From Anderseniella sp. (GTDB taxonomy: Bacteria; Pseudomonadota; Alphaproteobacteria; Rhizobiales; Aestuariivirgaceae), in assembly GCA_028289645.1 (NCBI GenBank), contig JANQOK010000017.1, positions 1 to 64,000 of the forward strand: a stretch of DNA of 64,000 nucleotides, written 5' to 3'. Made by a program: the position numbers and the translations under genes. Numbering within the stretch: the stretch's first letter is position 1; every line of letters begins with the position of its first letter. This document shows positions 9,663-18,630 of the stretch, in pieces. The notes beneath the pieces are model-generated. The model had not been told where the DNA came from, did no database searches, and worked only from the letters and a program-made list of their open reading frames with translations.

Positions 9663-10058
9663 ATGCCGCTACCGTCACATCACATGATCGAGGCTGCGCC
9701 GCAGCCGGTCGCACCGTTTTCCCATGCCTGCGAGGTGGATGGCTGGGTGTTCCTGACCGGACAGATGCCGACAATGCCGGGGGCACCGGATGAACCACTG
9801 CCGGATGGCATTGAGGCGCAGACCAGGCGGGTCATGGATAACCTCATCATTGTGCTGCAGGGCATGGGGCTTGGGCTTGAGAATGTCGCGCAAGTAAGGG
9901 TCTTCATTACTGATTTCGAACGCGATTATGCCGCCATGAACGAAGTCTATTTGGGTTATTTTGCAGAAGGGAAGCTGCCTGCCAGGACCTGTGTCGGTGT
10001 GACCGGCCTTGCTGTAGGTGCTCTGGTCGAGATCGACATGGTGGCACGGCGGCCTTAG
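9663..10058 (+). CDS. RidA/YjgF-family enamine/imine deaminase-like protein
   Basis: 131-residue protein of the RidA (YER057c/UK114) family, whose members hydrolyse reactive enamines and imines made by PLP enzymes. Characteristic segments are GWVFLTGQMPTMPG near the N-terminus, IEAQTRRVMDNLIIVLQGMGLGLENVAQVRVFITDF and LPARTCVGVTGLAVGALVEIDMVA. In active RidA proteins the Arg of the last motif (PARTCVGV here) binds substrate carboxylate. A GAGGAG ribosome-binding site lies before the ATG. It is convergent with the LysR-type gene. Subfamily and substrate are undetermined. Confidence 0.88.
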   Translation: MPLPSHHMIEAAPQPVAPFSHACEVDGWVFLTGQMPTMPGAPDEPLPDGIEAQTRRVMDNLIIVLQGMGLGLENVAQVRVFITDFERDYAAMNEVYLGYFAEGKLPARTCVGVTGLAVGALVEIDMVARRP

Positions 10059-10100
10059 TGCGGGTTGCGGCCGGACGGGCTGCGCCGGCCGGCGCCGTCT

Positions 10101-10694
10101 TTATGACGGTGTGCTGATGCGGTTTCGCAAGTCGTCCAGGATGGTAGACGACTGCAGGCACTGGGCCAGACCGGGTTTGCAAATGAAATGCAAGTCCCGC
10201 GTACCTGACCGCGCCGAAATCGATGTCAGCGCAAGCTCGCCATAAGGGCCGCCGTCGAGCCGGATGAGACAGTCTATCTCGTTGTTCCGGACCATCTCGA
10301 CATCGGTGGTGCGGATCGTGTCCCGGACATACGGTTTCAGGCTGTCGTCATGATTGGGCCAGTTTGCCGGCAGCATCGCAAGTGCCCTGGAACAGATTCC
10401 GACACGGAACTTGCGGCTGTTGATGTCAGGCGCGATTGCCTCGGTCGCCTCCGTCAAGTCGTCAAAGACCCTGGAAATGCGTGGCAGGTAGGCTTCACCC
10501 TGTGCCGTCAGCAGCAGTCCGCGTGGCAATCTGCGGAACAAGGCCACGCCCAGCGAGGCTTCAAGCTTCTTGACCTGCTGGCTAACAGCGCCTGCCGTAA
10601 CCCCCAGTTCGCTGGCCGCGGTCGTAAAGCTCAAATGCCGGGCTGCGGCTTCAAATGCACGCAGAGTATTCAATGAAGGTAGTCTGTAGGTCAT
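10101..10694 (-). CDS. LysR-type transcriptional regulator, shortened
   Basis: 197 residues from the ATG at 10694, which has a GGAG site and the typical MTYRLPSLNTLRAFEAAARH start; the track ORF begins further upstream without support. Residues ~1-65 are a GcvA-like LysR winged-helix DNA-binding domain (FTTAASELGVTAGAVSQQVKKLE). The effector domain is cut short: after one lobe (FRVGICSRAL... DCLIRLDGGPYG) and a hinge-like FICKPGL the protein ends, about 100 residues before the usual ~300. Only 42 bp separate the stop from ridA, so no lost C-terminal half remains downstream. It may be a truncated but working DNA-binding protein or a decaying gene. Confidence 0.75.
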   Translation of the reverse strand: MTYRLPSLNTLRAFEAAARHLSFTTAASELGVTAGAVSQQVKKLEASLGVALFRRLPRGLLLTAQGEAYLPRISRVFDDLTEATEAIAPDINSRKFRVGICSRALAMLPANWPNHDDSLKPYVRDTIRTTDVEMVRNNEIDCLIRLDGGPYGELALTSISARSGTRDLHFICKPGLAQCLQSSTILDDLRNRISTPS

Positions 10695-10872
10695 GAGTTT
10701 CTCCTGTCCCAGACATACATGAAAATCGCTGCCCTTAGCCCCAGTAATTCTATGCCTGCGCAGCAGCCTATCTGAGTTGTGCGATTGATGGTCCGACCAA
10801 TAGCTTTTGCCCGGCACACGAAAGCCTACCGGCCTCGGTAACAGAGGCGGGCCAAAGACAAGGTGGTAGAAC

Positions 10873-11352
10873 ATGACCCGGAACAGTCCCAGCTCTCAGC
10901 TCTACGATGCAATAAAGGAACGCGGCAGAGCGTATCTGGTGGTGTTTCGGGAACTGGTGAAACGTTACGGTGAGGCTGAAGCCATGAGTGTCATGCGTGC
11001 TGCAAGCTATGAACATGGCCGCATGATTGGAAAGCCGCTGGCCGTCTATGCGCCACGTGACTTTGCCGGCATGGCGGAAGGCTATGCTAAGGCACCGGAT
11101 GGCGGAGCGACATTTTCACCCGACATCAGACAGTTGACTGACACCTGCCTTGAAGTCCGGATGATGACCTGCCCGATAAAAGATTCATGGACGGAGGCAG
11201 GGTGCAGCGACGAAGAGATCTGCACTCTGCTGCACTGCGCGTCTGCGCTCGATGAAGGCACTTTCGACGCGGCCGGCTTCGATTACGAAATCGAACTCTG
11301 GTCGCCGGGCAAACAGGGCTGCTGCCTGACGAAAATAACCGAGAAGTCATAA
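10873..11352 (+). CDS. ATC hydrolase-like protein (L-2-amino-thiazoline-4-carboxylate hydrolase family)
   Basis: 159-residue cytoplasmic protein. The pattern of an N-terminal helical region (YLVVFRELVKRYGEAEAMSVM), a central CPIKDSWTEAGCSDEEICTLLHC and a terminal YEIELWSPGKQGCCLTKI fits the family named for the enzyme that opens the thiazoline ring of ATC during microbial cysteine production. Many members are not biochemically characterised and no partner genes for ATC use are present, so the substrate is uncertain. Cysteines are unusually frequent. Divergent from the LysR gene (178 bp between starts), so regulation by that protein is plausible but unproven. Confidence 0.65.
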   Translation: MTRNSPSSQLYDAIKERGRAYLVVFRELVKRYGEAEAMSVMRAASYEHGRMIGKPLAVYAPRDFAGMAEGYAKAPDGGATFSPDIRQLTDTCLEVRMMTCPIKDSWTEAGCSDEEICTLLHCASALDEGTFDAAGFDYEIELWSPGKQGCCLTKITEKS

Positions 11353-11370
11353 ACCCAGGCCCGGTTGTGA

Positions 11371-11976
11371 TCAGATCTCGGCGAACTCCTCGAAGTTATC
11401 ATTCGGCTGGCCCGGGCCATTGTCGCGCTGATTGTCCTTGTTGCCGGATGGCGTTCTGCCAATCTTGCCCTGCAGGGACTTCAGATCCACAAACTGATCA
11501 GCCTGGCGGCGCAGCTCATCGGCAATCATGGGCGGGCGAATGGCCATTGAGGAAATCACCGTGACCCGGCAGCCCTTGGACTGGGCGGCTTCGACCAGCG
11601 AGCGAAAATCACCGTCACCTGAAAAAAGGACGATGTGATCTAGAGATGAGCACAGTTGCATGATGTCGACGGCAATCTCGATGTCCATATTGCCCTTGAC
11701 CTTGCGCCGGCCGGCGGCATCTGTGTATTCCTTCGCAGGTTTGGTCACGACCATGAAACCGTTGTAGTCCAGCCAGTCAATGAGCGGGCGGATCGGCGAG
11801 TAGTCTGCATCGTCAAGAAGAGCCGTGTAATAGATTGCCCGGGTCAACCGGGTGCCGTCTTCGAACATCTTCAGCATGCTCTTGTAGTCAATATCAAAGC
11901 CCAACGCCTTTGCGGTTGCGTACAGGTTGGAGCCGTCAATGAAAAGGGCCGTGCGTTCGTCTTTATAAAGGCGCAT
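11371..11976 (-). CDS. NYN-domain (LabA/DUF88-like) putative nuclease
   Basis: 201-residue protein from an ATG at 11976 with an AGGAGA site (the track adds seven upstream residues). The NYN/PIN-like fold is shown by ALFIDGSNLYATAKALGF (first acidic residue), KGNMDIEIAVDIMQL (second) and LFSGDGDFRSLVEAAQSKGC (third acidic cluster), the metal-binding set of this nuclease-like family. A polar, Asn/Gln-rich tail (~residues 170-201) follows. Members are thought to process RNA; the target here is unknown. It sits convergently 18 bp from the ATC-hydrolase-like gene. Confidence 0.85.
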   Translation of the reverse strand: MRLYKDERTALFIDGSNLYATAKALGFDIDYKSMLKMFEDGTRLTRAIYYTALLDDADYSPIRPLIDWLDYNGFMVVTKPAKEYTDAAGRRKVKGNMDIEIAVDIMQLCSSLDHIVLFSGDGDFRSLVEAAQSKGCRVTVISSMAIRPPMIADELRRQADQFVDLKSLQGKIGRTPSGNKDNQRDNGPGQPNDNFEEFAEI

Positions 11977-12097
11977 TCGAAATCTCCTGAAAATCAAAAC
12001 GAACTGATAAAATTGCCAATTGGAATAAGGGCTTCAAATCAATGGCGAGTGTGTGCCACAAGATCACCATCGTTGCAATCGGGAACGGCACGCGGGC

Positions 12098-12622
12098 ATG
12101 ATTCTGATCGGATTGGGCAGCAATATGACGGGGCCGTGGGGCTCGCCGCGAACCTGTGTGGGCCGGGCCCTTGTGGCGCTCGACGAGCCCCCCCTGAAAC
12201 TGCTGAAAGCGTCGACGCTGATAGAAACCACACCGTTCGGCAAGCAGGATCAGCCGAGCTACGTCAACGCCGTGGCGCGGATTGAAACCCGGCTGCGCGC
12301 ACCGGACCTGCTGAAGGCACTGCGCACCATCGAACGTGCTGCCGGGCGCGAACGGCGTGAGCGCTGGGGTGAGCGGACGCTCGATCTCGATATTCTGGAC
12401 TACAACGGCGCGGTTGTGGAGGAGGGGGTCGAACAGTCTTCCGACGCCGAGCTGGTGCTGCCGCATCCTGCCATTGCAGAGCGTGAGTTTGTGCTGGCCC
12501 CGATTGCCGAAATCGCGCCACGCTGGAAGCATCCGCTCACTGGCCGCACTGCCAGGTCGATGCTGAGCGAACTGAACCCGGACAAAGGTGGAACCATCAT
12601 CCGCAACGGACCTGTGTCGTGA
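12098..12622 (+). CDS. folK: 2-amino-4-hydroxy-6-hydroxymethyldihydropteridine diphosphokinase
   Basis: 174-residue HPPK of folate synthesis, transferring pyrophosphate from ATP to the pterin alcohol. The start at 12098 (MILIGLGSN) is chosen over the upstream track start because HPPKs begin at this motif. Family signatures are IETTPFGKQDQPSYVNAVARIET and the RWGERTLDLDILDYNG signature containing the Mg-binding DLD. Its stop overlaps the GTG start of the next gene (GTGTCGTGA), so the two are coupled. folB and folP are not adjacent. Confidence 0.95.
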   Translation: MILIGLGSNMTGPWGSPRTCVGRALVALDEPPLKLLKASTLIETTPFGKQDQPSYVNAVARIETRLRAPDLLKALRTIERAAGRERRERWGERTLDLDILDYNGAVVEEGVEQSSDAELVLPHPAIAEREFVLAPIAEIAPRWKHPLTGRTARSMLSELNPDKGGTIIRNGPVS

Positions 12623-13200
12623 ACACCCAGACGCATCTGCTCCTTGCATCGGCGCTGCTGGCCAGGCGCGGCGAGAAGGCCCGCAACATCGCCGTCGTTG
12701 TCGGTGCGTTTCTGCCGGATGTGCCGGTGTTCGCGCTGTTCGGCATCGCCAGCGCCATGGGGTACTCCAGCCAGGACGTTTTCGGTGACCTCTATTTCCG
12801 TGATGAAATGCGCAACCTCATGGGTGCGTTCAATTCGTTTTTCGTCGCCGCTGTCATTGCCGGCGCTGGATGGTTTTTTCGTGAGCGATGGTGGGGCTGG
12901 CCGCTGGTGTTTTTCGCGGCGGCCATGACAGTACATGCTGCCACCGACCTGCCGGTGCATGTCGATGACGGGCACCGGCACTTCTGGCCATTCAGCAGTT
13001 TTGTTTTCAATTCGCCGTTTTCCTATTGGGACCGGGCCCACAACGGTGGAACCGTTTCGTTGATCGAGGCGGTGCTGGGGATTGTCTGTGCGGTTGTGTT
13101 GTGGCGGCGGTTTCCCGTCATGTGGATCAGGGTTTTGTGCGCATCGGCAATTGCGGCCTACATTGCGGTTCCCGCCTACTGGATATGGATGTTTGGATAG
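12619..13200 (+). CDS. DUF457-like integral membrane protein
   Basis: 193 residues starting at a GTG overlapping the folK stop. The N-terminus (NTQTHLLLASALLARRG, then FLPDVPVFALFG) and the later HAATDLPVHVDDGHRHFWPFS carry conserved His/Asp residues typical of the membrane-bound metal-dependent hydrolase-like group (DUF457/YdjM-like). Four to five hydrophobic segments are visible. Members are often mislabelled as cobalamin proteins. No substrate is known. The next gene begins on the base after this stop, consistent with one operon folK - this gene - monooxygenase-like gene. Confidence 0.7.
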   Translation: MNTQTHLLLASALLARRGEKARNIAVVVGAFLPDVPVFALFGIASAMGYSSQDVFGDLYFRDEMRNLMGAFNSFFVAAVIAGAGWFFRERWWGWPLVFFAAAMTVHAATDLPVHVDDGHRHFWPFSSFVFNSPFSYWDRAHNGGTVSLIEAVLGIVCAVVLWRRFPVMWIRVLCASAIAAYIAVPAYWIWMFG

Positions 13201-13794
13201 ATGCTAGCCCTGTTTTTTGAAGTGCTGCCCAGGCCCGGTCATGAAGAGCACTATTTCCGCCACGTGGGCATGCTCAAGCCGGTGCTGGAACATCACACGG
13301 GCATGACCTGGCTGGACCGGTTCAAGTCGCTGACCCGGGAACGGGTGATCCTGTCGCATCAGTTGTGGGCTGACGATGCCGCCATAGTGAAGTGGCGGGA
13401 AGACCGCCAGCATCAGGGCTCGCAATCGGCGGGCCGCAACAAGCATTTTGAGGACTACCGAATCCGGATCGCCGAATTGTTTGCCAGGGTGGAGCAGGGC
13501 GGACCCCTCGACCGTTTTGAGTTGGGCGCGGACGCGACCGGCGGCTATATCGTTGCCGGTCACAGCACGGGCAGGCCGCTGGATGGGTTTGATGAGAGTT
13601 TTGCCAGCGTCAACATTGCCGATGCCTATGTGAGCCTGGTACCGGCCAGCAGCGCCGAAGCTGCCGTCCAACTACTGGAAAAGCTGCGTCATGATCAAGA
13701 CATGAGCTGGGCTTTTGCTGCTCGAATGACGCGGGATTACGGCATGTTTGAAAGAGACCAGGCTCCACAGGACTATCCGCCGGTCGAGCGCTGA
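13201..13794 (+). CDS. Antibiotic-biosynthesis-monooxygenase (ABM)-domain protein
   Basis: 197 residues. The first ~95 form an ABM-type ferredoxin-like domain (LALFFEVLPRPGHEEHYFRH, TGMTWLDRFKSL, LSHQLWADDAAIVKWRED...HFEDYRIRIAEL). The second half is less clear but may be a second ABM-like domain (YIVAGHSTGRPLDGFDESF). Despite the family name, most members are not antibiotic enzymes. The ATG directly follows the stop of the upstream membrane gene. The 3' end overlaps the convergent MFS gene by 22 bp, so the two transcripts are partly antisense. Confidence 0.7.
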   Translation: MLALFFEVLPRPGHEEHYFRHVGMLKPVLEHHTGMTWLDRFKSLTRERVILSHQLWADDAAIVKWREDRQHQGSQSAGRNKHFEDYRIRIAELFARVEQGGPLDRFELGADATGGYIVAGHSTGRPLDGFDESFASVNIADAYVSLVPASSAEAAVQLLEKLRHDQDMSWAFAARMTRDYGMFERDQAPQDYPPVER

Positions 13795-15020
13795 GCGGTC
13801 TGCAGCGCCGACAGTTTGCCCGCCGCCAGCATCAGCGCCGCTCCCAACCCGCCGATGCAAACCGCCATTGCCAGCATCAGGTCGTAGCCGCCGGCCTGCC
13901 AGGCCAGCGACCCGATGGTCGGGCCGACTGCAAAACCGCTGATGTACACCAAGGCCGTCATGCCGGAGATCACGCCGAAATTGGCCCGGCCCAACAGTTC
14001 GGCAGTCAAGACCGGGCGCATGATGCTTGTTACGCCATTGCCCACACCCTGCAGGCAAACAAAGCTTACAAGCAGTATCGGCAACGCCGCCGCGCCCATC
14101 AGGCTCAATGCCGCGCCGGACATTGCAAGCTGGCAGGAGATGGCAATTGCGAGGCTGGGGACGCGGTGTTCAATTCCCATGATCAGCATGCGGCCGACGA
14201 CCTGCATCGGCCCGATCATCGAGATGGCCAGAACCGCGGTTTCCCCGGCAAACCCGCGCTCACCTAGCAGGGGGATGGTGTGGGTGATCATGATGCCGGT
14301 GTTCATCGAGATCATGGCCAGGCCCAGCGCCAGCGCCCAGAATGCAGGTTTCCGGGCGATGCGAAGCGGCTCGCTGGCATTGCGGCTCGCCGGTTCAGAT
14401 GCCGACCCGCCGAGCTGTTCTGCCCGGTTTGCCGCTGCCCACACCAGTGGCACGGCAACCACGATTATGACCGCGGCAAACACCAGCACAGCGCCGCGCC
14501 AGCCCAGGGCGCTCGACAGGAAAAATGCGGAAGGGAACGAGACCGTGCCGGCCAGGCCGGCTACCAGGGAGACGATGGTTATGCCGCGCCTGGCCCGGTC
14601 ACCGAGTGTGCGTGTCAGTATGGCAAAGCAGGGCTCGTAAAGACAGCCGGCCAGTGTCACGCCAATGCCAAACCAGACGAAATAGAACTGCCACAGCTGG
14701 GTGACCTGGGTCAGCAGCACCAGCAGCAGCGCACCCAGGACGGCACTGCCGCAGAACACTCGGGTTCCCAGGCCCCGGTCGATAAGCCTGCCGGCAACCG
14801 GAGCCATGAGGGCAGACGTCATGACCGCAAGCGTGAAGGCGCCTGTCAGGCCGGTTTTGGACCATCCGAATTCCTGTTCCCATTGCACCAGCAAGGCCGG
14901 AAACGAGTAGTACAGTGTGGCCCACAGGATGGTCTCGGCGACCGCCAGTGGCCAGACAAGTTTATGGAATTGTGAAGACTGCATCGGGAGCGAACTTAGT
15001 GCGTTGTGCGGCAAGCGCAC
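13773..15020 (-). CDS. Major facilitator superfamily transporter
   Basis: 415-residue inner-membrane protein with about twelve hydrophobic helices and a short cytoplasmic loop between halves (ANRAEQLGGSASEPASRNASEP, ~205-227). The loop GRLIDRGLGTRV after helix 2 is the MFS motif A region. The start is uncertain: the track start is a GTG at 15020 and an ATG at 14984 (MQSSQFHKLVWPL) is also reasonable; neither has a strong ribosome-binding site. The substrate cannot be read from sequence. Divergent from rpoZ, with about 80 bp between starts. Confidence 0.85.
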   Translation of the reverse strand: MRLPHNALSSLPMQSSQFHKLVWPLAVAETILWATLYYSFPALLVQWEQEFGWSKTGLTGAFTLAVMTSALMAPVAGRLIDRGLGTRVFCGSAVLGALLLVLLTQVTQLWQFYFVWFGIGVTLAGCLYEPCFAILTRTLGDRARRGITIVSLVAGLAGTVSFPSAFFLSSALGWRGAVLVFAAVIIVVAVPLVWAAANRAEQLGGSASEPASRNASEPLRIARKPAFWALALGLAMISMNTGIMITHTIPLLGERGFAGETAVLAISMIGPMQVVGRMLIMGIEHRVPSLAIAISCQLAMSGAALSLMGAAALPILLVSFVCLQGVGNGVTSIMRPVLTAELLGRANFGVISGMTALVYISGFAVGPTIGSLAWQAGGYDLMLAMAVCIGGLGAALMLAAGKLSALQTAQRSTGG

Positions 15021-15099
15021 ACTTGCTTTCTTGCATTTGTGTGGCTAAAAGCCCAGTTAAGTATCACCTGACACCCAAATTCGTAAGGATCCAAGCTTC

Positions 15100-15516
15100 A
15101 TGGCACGCGTTACCGTTGAAGACTGCATCGAAAAACTGCCGAACCGGTTTGAGCTGGTTCTCATGTCCGCCCATCGCGCGCGCATGATCTCGCAGGGAGC
15201 GCCGCTGACGCTCGACCGGGACAATGACAAGAACCCGGTTGTCGCGCTGCGCGAGATCGGTGACTCGACCATCGACGTGGAAGACCTGCGTGAAGACTAT
15301 GTTCATTCCATGCAGAAGCATGTTGAAGTGGACGAGCCGGAAGAGAGCGCCGTACCGCTGCTGCTGGCTGGAAACGAACCTGACCAGGCCGAACCGGCTC
15401 CAACCGAGCAGGATGGCCAGGACGGCTACGACCGCATGAGCGAAGATGATCTGCTGCGCGGGCTGGAAGGCCTGCCGCCCGCGGAAAGCCCGGGCTCGCA
15501 GCGGTCCGGCTACTGA
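15100..15516 (+). CDS. rpoZ: RNA polymerase omega subunit
   Basis: 138 residues. Starts [20 protein letters not shown] and continues with [27 protein letters not shown], the conserved omega core that folds around the beta-prime tail. The C-terminal half is acidic and variable, as in other Rhizobiales. It is followed by a strong intrinsic terminator and then rsh, an order widely conserved in proteobacteria and linked to (p)ppGpp control. Confidence 0.96.
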   Translation: MARVTVEDCIEKLPNRFELVLMSAHRARMISQGAPLTLDRDNDKNPVVALREIGDSTIDVEDLREDYVHSMQKHVEVDEPEESAVPLLLAGNEPDQAEPAPTEQDGQDGYDRMSEDDLLRGLEGLPPAESPGSQRSGY

Positions 15517-15550
15517 CGGACAGGCTTGCAACAGGTTACCGGCTTTTCGA

Positions 15551-15586
15551 CCGGAGCAATCCAGTATTGCTCCGGTTGTTTTGTTT
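15551..15586 (+). terminator. Rho-independent terminator after rpoZ
   Basis: CCGGAGCAAT and ATTGCTCCGG form a perfect 10-bp stem with a 5-nt loop (ccagt), followed by the T-rich tail TTGTTTTGTTT. It separates rpoZ from rsh, whose promoter must lie within the last ~60 bp before its start or depend on read-through. Confidence 0.88.
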
Positions 15587-15645
15587 CCGGGCCCTGAATG
15601 TGTCTGCTACACTGCCACAATTGGGAATTTGAACGGGCCCTGAGC

Positions 15646-17817
15646 ATGATGCGGCAATACGAGTTGGTGGAACGGGTCACAAGTTATGACCCCGACGCAA
15701 ATGAAGCCATGCTCAACAAGGCCTACGTCTATGCCATGAAGGCACACGGCCACCAGGTCCGGGCGTCCGGCGATCCGTACTTCACTCATCCGCTGGAGGT
15801 CGCGGCCATCCTCACCGAGATGAAACTCGATGACGCCACCATTGCGGCCGCCCTGCTGCATGATGTTGTGGAAGATACCGAGGCCACGCACTCGGAAGTC
15901 GAGCAGTTGTTTGGCAGCGAGATATCCGACCTCGTCGAAGGCCTCACCAAGATCAAACGGCTCGACCTGATTTCCAAGGAGGCGGCGCAGGCAGAAAATC
16001 TGCGCAAACTCCTGTTGGCCATGTCGCGCGACGCCCGCGTATTGCTTGTGAAGCTTGCCGACCGTCTGCACAACATGCGCACCCTGCATCATGTGAAGCC
16101 GGACAAGCGCGCCCGCATCGCCAAGGAAACCATGGATATCTATGCGCCGCTGGCAGGCCGCATGGGTATGCATACAATGCGTGAAGAACTGGACGACATC
16201 GCCTTCAGGGCGCTGTATCCGGAAGCTCGCGACGGGATCATCAAGCGGCTTGAGGCACTGCGGGCCGAGTCGGGGGACATTCTGACCAATATCGAGGAGC
16301 GGCTCACCGAACAACTGGCACAGAACGGTATCGATGCGCATGTCTCGGGGCGGGAGAAAAAACCCTACTCGATCTGGCGCAAGATGCAGCGCAAGCATCT
16401 GTCACTCGGGCAGCTGTCCGACATTTTCGGGTTTCGGATCATCGTGGCCAGTGAAGTCGAATGCTACAAGGCGCTGGGTGTCGCGCATATGGCGTGGCGG
16501 GTCGTGCCGGGCAGGTTCAAGGATTACATCTCCAATCCCAAACAGAACGACTACCGTTCAATTCACACCACGGTTATCGGCCCGCACCGCAAACGTGTCG
16601 AACTGCAGATCAGAACCCAGGCAATGGATGACATAGCCGAACGCGGCGTCGCTGCGCACAGCTTTTACAAGGATGCGGCGGATCCGATGGCGGCGGAACG
16701 CGGGGTCAGGCTGCCGCATGGAGACTCCAACTCTTTCAGATGGTTGCGATCGCTTGTTGAAACCCTCGCGGAAGGCGACAATCCCGGCGAGTTTCTCGAA
16801 AGCACGCGGCTTGAACTATTTGCCGACCAGGTGTTCTGTTTCACGCCCAAAGGCGCACTGATCGCGTTGCCCAAGGGTGCCAACGCCATTGATTTTGCCT
16901 ATGCCGTGCACACAGACATTGGCAACTCGTGCGTGGGTTGCCGGATCAATGGCCGGCACGCACCACTGATGACCGAACTCGCCAACGGCGACGAAGTGGA
17001 TATCATCAGATCGCAGGCCCAGACACCGCCCGCGGCCTGGGAGAAAGTGGTTCATACAGGCAAGGCACGCGCCGCCATCAGACGGGCGACCAGAATTGCG
17101 GTACGCACACAATATGCCGGTCTGGGGAGAGAGATAATTGAACGTCATCTGGCGCGTTCCGATGCAACCTACAATCAGAAGCTGTTTGCCGAAGCTGTGC
17201 GAAAACTAGGTATTTCGTCTGCTGAAGACGGCCTGGCGGCGGTTGGGCGCGGAGAACTGGCGGCCCGCGACGTGATGAATGCGCTGGGCTTTGAAGCCGA
17301 GCGGGAAGTGCCCAAGCGTGACATCCGGAAGTCGCGAGCCATTCAGAAGGAAGGCGGTGCGAATTCCATACCGGTCCGCGGTGTCAACCAGAACCTGCCG
17401 CTGAACATTCACGCCGCAACCGGTGCCGTTCCCGGTGAACGGATTGTGGGTATTCTGAAACCGGGTGAAGGCATTACCGTCTATCCGATCTTTTCCGCTG
17501 CCCTGCAGAAGTTCGACGATGAACCCGACCGCTGGATTGACCTGGCCTGGGACGAAGAATCAGCGACCAGCCTGTATCCGGCCCGGTTGCAGGTTGTGCT
17601 GCACAACGAGGTCGGTGCGTTGGGACAACTTACTCAAACTGTCGCTGAAGGCGGCGCCAACATCGAAAACCTGCAGATGACCGACAGGGCGCGCGACTTC
17701 TATAACATTGACCTGACAGTTGAGGTCGAAGATGTCAGGCATCTCAATCAAATCATGAACGAACTTGGCCGAAAGCCATTGATTTCTTCGGTGGTTCGCG
17801 CCACAGGTTCTGACTGA
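15646..17817 (+). CDS. rsh: Bifunctional (p)ppGpp synthetase/hydrolase (RelA/SpoT homolog)
   Basis: 723 residues from the MMRQYELVERV start typical of alphaproteobacterial Rsh (the track start lies 16 codons upstream). N-terminal HD hydrolase: FTHPLEVAAILTEM and ALLHDVVEDTEATHSE carry the metal-binding His and HD pair. Synthetase: GREKKPYSIWRKMQRK, IFGFRIIV and DYISNPKQNDYRSIHTTV. Then TGS (VFCFTPKGALIALPKGANAIDFAYAVHTDIG) and a C-terminal ACT domain (ARLQVVLHNEVGALGQLTQTVAEGGANIENL). Both catalytic halves look intact, so this is probably the main Rsh enzyme of the cell, acting in stringent and stress responses. Confidence 0.95.
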   Translation: MMRQYELVERVTSYDPDANEAMLNKAYVYAMKAHGHQVRASGDPYFTHPLEVAAILTEMKLDDATIAAALLHDVVEDTEATHSEVEQLFGSEISDLVEGLTKIKRLDLISKEAAQAENLRKLLLAMSRDARVLLVKLADRLHNMRTLHHVKPDKRARIAKETMDIYAPLAGRMGMHTMREELDDIAFRALYPEARDGIIKRLEALRAESGDILTNIEERLTEQLAQNGIDAHVSGREKKPYSIWRKMQRKHLSLGQLSDIFGFRIIVASEVECYKALGVAHMAWRVVPGRFKDYISNPKQNDYRSIHTTVIGPHRKRVELQIRTQAMDDIAERGVAAHSFYKDAADPMAAERGVRLPHGDSNSFRWLRSLVETLAEGDNPGEFLESTRLELFADQVFCFTPKGALIALPKGANAIDFAYAVHTDIGNSCVGCRINGRHAPLMTELANGDEVDIIRSQAQTPPAAWEKVVHTGKARAAIRRATRIAVRTQYAGLGREIIERHLARSDATYNQKLFAEAVRKLGISSAEDGLAAVGRGELAARDVMNALGFEAEREVPKRDIRKSRAIQKEGGANSIPVRGVNQNLPLNIHAATGAVPGERIVGILKPGEGITVYPIFSAALQKFDDEPDRWIDLAWDEESATSLYPARLQVVLHNEVGALGQLTQTVAEGGANIENLQMTDRARDFYNIDLTVEVEDVRHLNQIMNELGRKPLISSVVRATGSD

Positions 17818-17895
17818 CAATTGCCGCATTTCAGGCTCAACTATCCAGGCTAGGTTCCGAATGCCTATTCTGGCTTCAAAGAAACGGTGACTTTG

Positions 17896-18486
17896 ATGCT
17901 TACACAAGATCAGGTGCTTGACGAGTTTCGTGCTGCCGGTGCGCTTCTGGAAGGACACTTCATCCTGTCGTCCGGTCTGCACAGTCCGCGTTATCTGCAG
18001 TGTGCCCGTGTTCTCATGAATGCCCGGCGCGCCGACCGCCTGTGCGCCACGCTTGCGCAGAAGATTGACGCTGCGGGGTTTGGCGAATTTGATATGGTCG
18101 TGTCGCCAGCCATGGGCGGCGTGGTGGTTGGATATGAAATGGGCCGACAATTAAATGTTCCGGCAATATTTTGTGAACGGGTCGATGGTAATCTGGTGTT
18201 TCGTAGAGGATTTGAAATCGAGCCGGGAACGCGATGCGTCATGGTTGAGGATATTGTCACAACGGGACTTTCGTCGCGCGAATGCATTGCCGCTATCGCG
18301 CAGGTAGGCGGTGAGACGGCAGGGGCTGCCTGTCTGATCGACCGGTCGGGCGGCAAGGCCGATGTGGGGGTTCCGCTGGTGTCGCTTGCCCAGCTCGAGG
18401 TGCCGACGTTCGAGGCGGACAAGCTGCCGCCTGAGCTGGCGGCAATGCAGGCCGTGAAACCGGGGAGCCGTGGTCTGAAGGCGTAG
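17896..18486 (+). CDS. pyrE: Orotate phosphoribosyltransferase
   Basis: 196 residues from the ATG at 17896 (a GTG three codons upstream is the track start). Converts orotate and PRPP to OMP in pyrimidine synthesis. Evidence: [19 protein letters not shown] near the N-terminus, [18 protein letters not shown], and the PRPP-binding motif [13 protein letters not shown]. The spacing and [11 protein letters not shown] start are those of the alphaproteobacterial PyrE group. It lies between rsh and the DUF2062 gene. Confidence 0.93.
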   Translation: MLTQDQVLDEFRAAGALLEGHFILSSGLHSPRYLQCARVLMNARRADRLCATLAQKIDAAGFGEFDMVVSPAMGGVVVGYEMGRQLNVPAIFCERVDGNLVFRRGFEIEPGTRCVMVEDIVTTGLSSRECIAAIAQVGGETAGAACLIDRSGGKADVGVPLVSLAQLEVPTFEADKLPPELAAMQAVKPGSRGLKA

Positions 18487-18630
18487 ATCAGTGCGAATTC
18501 CGTTCCGGTTGAGTGGAATTCATGTTCCTGGTTGCCTGCAAAGTGTTAGAGCAGCTATTGCGGATTCGGCGGGAACCGGTGTTGCTCTGGAGCGTCTTCG
18601 CGATGCGAACATGTCGGGTGTGTTTGAAGT

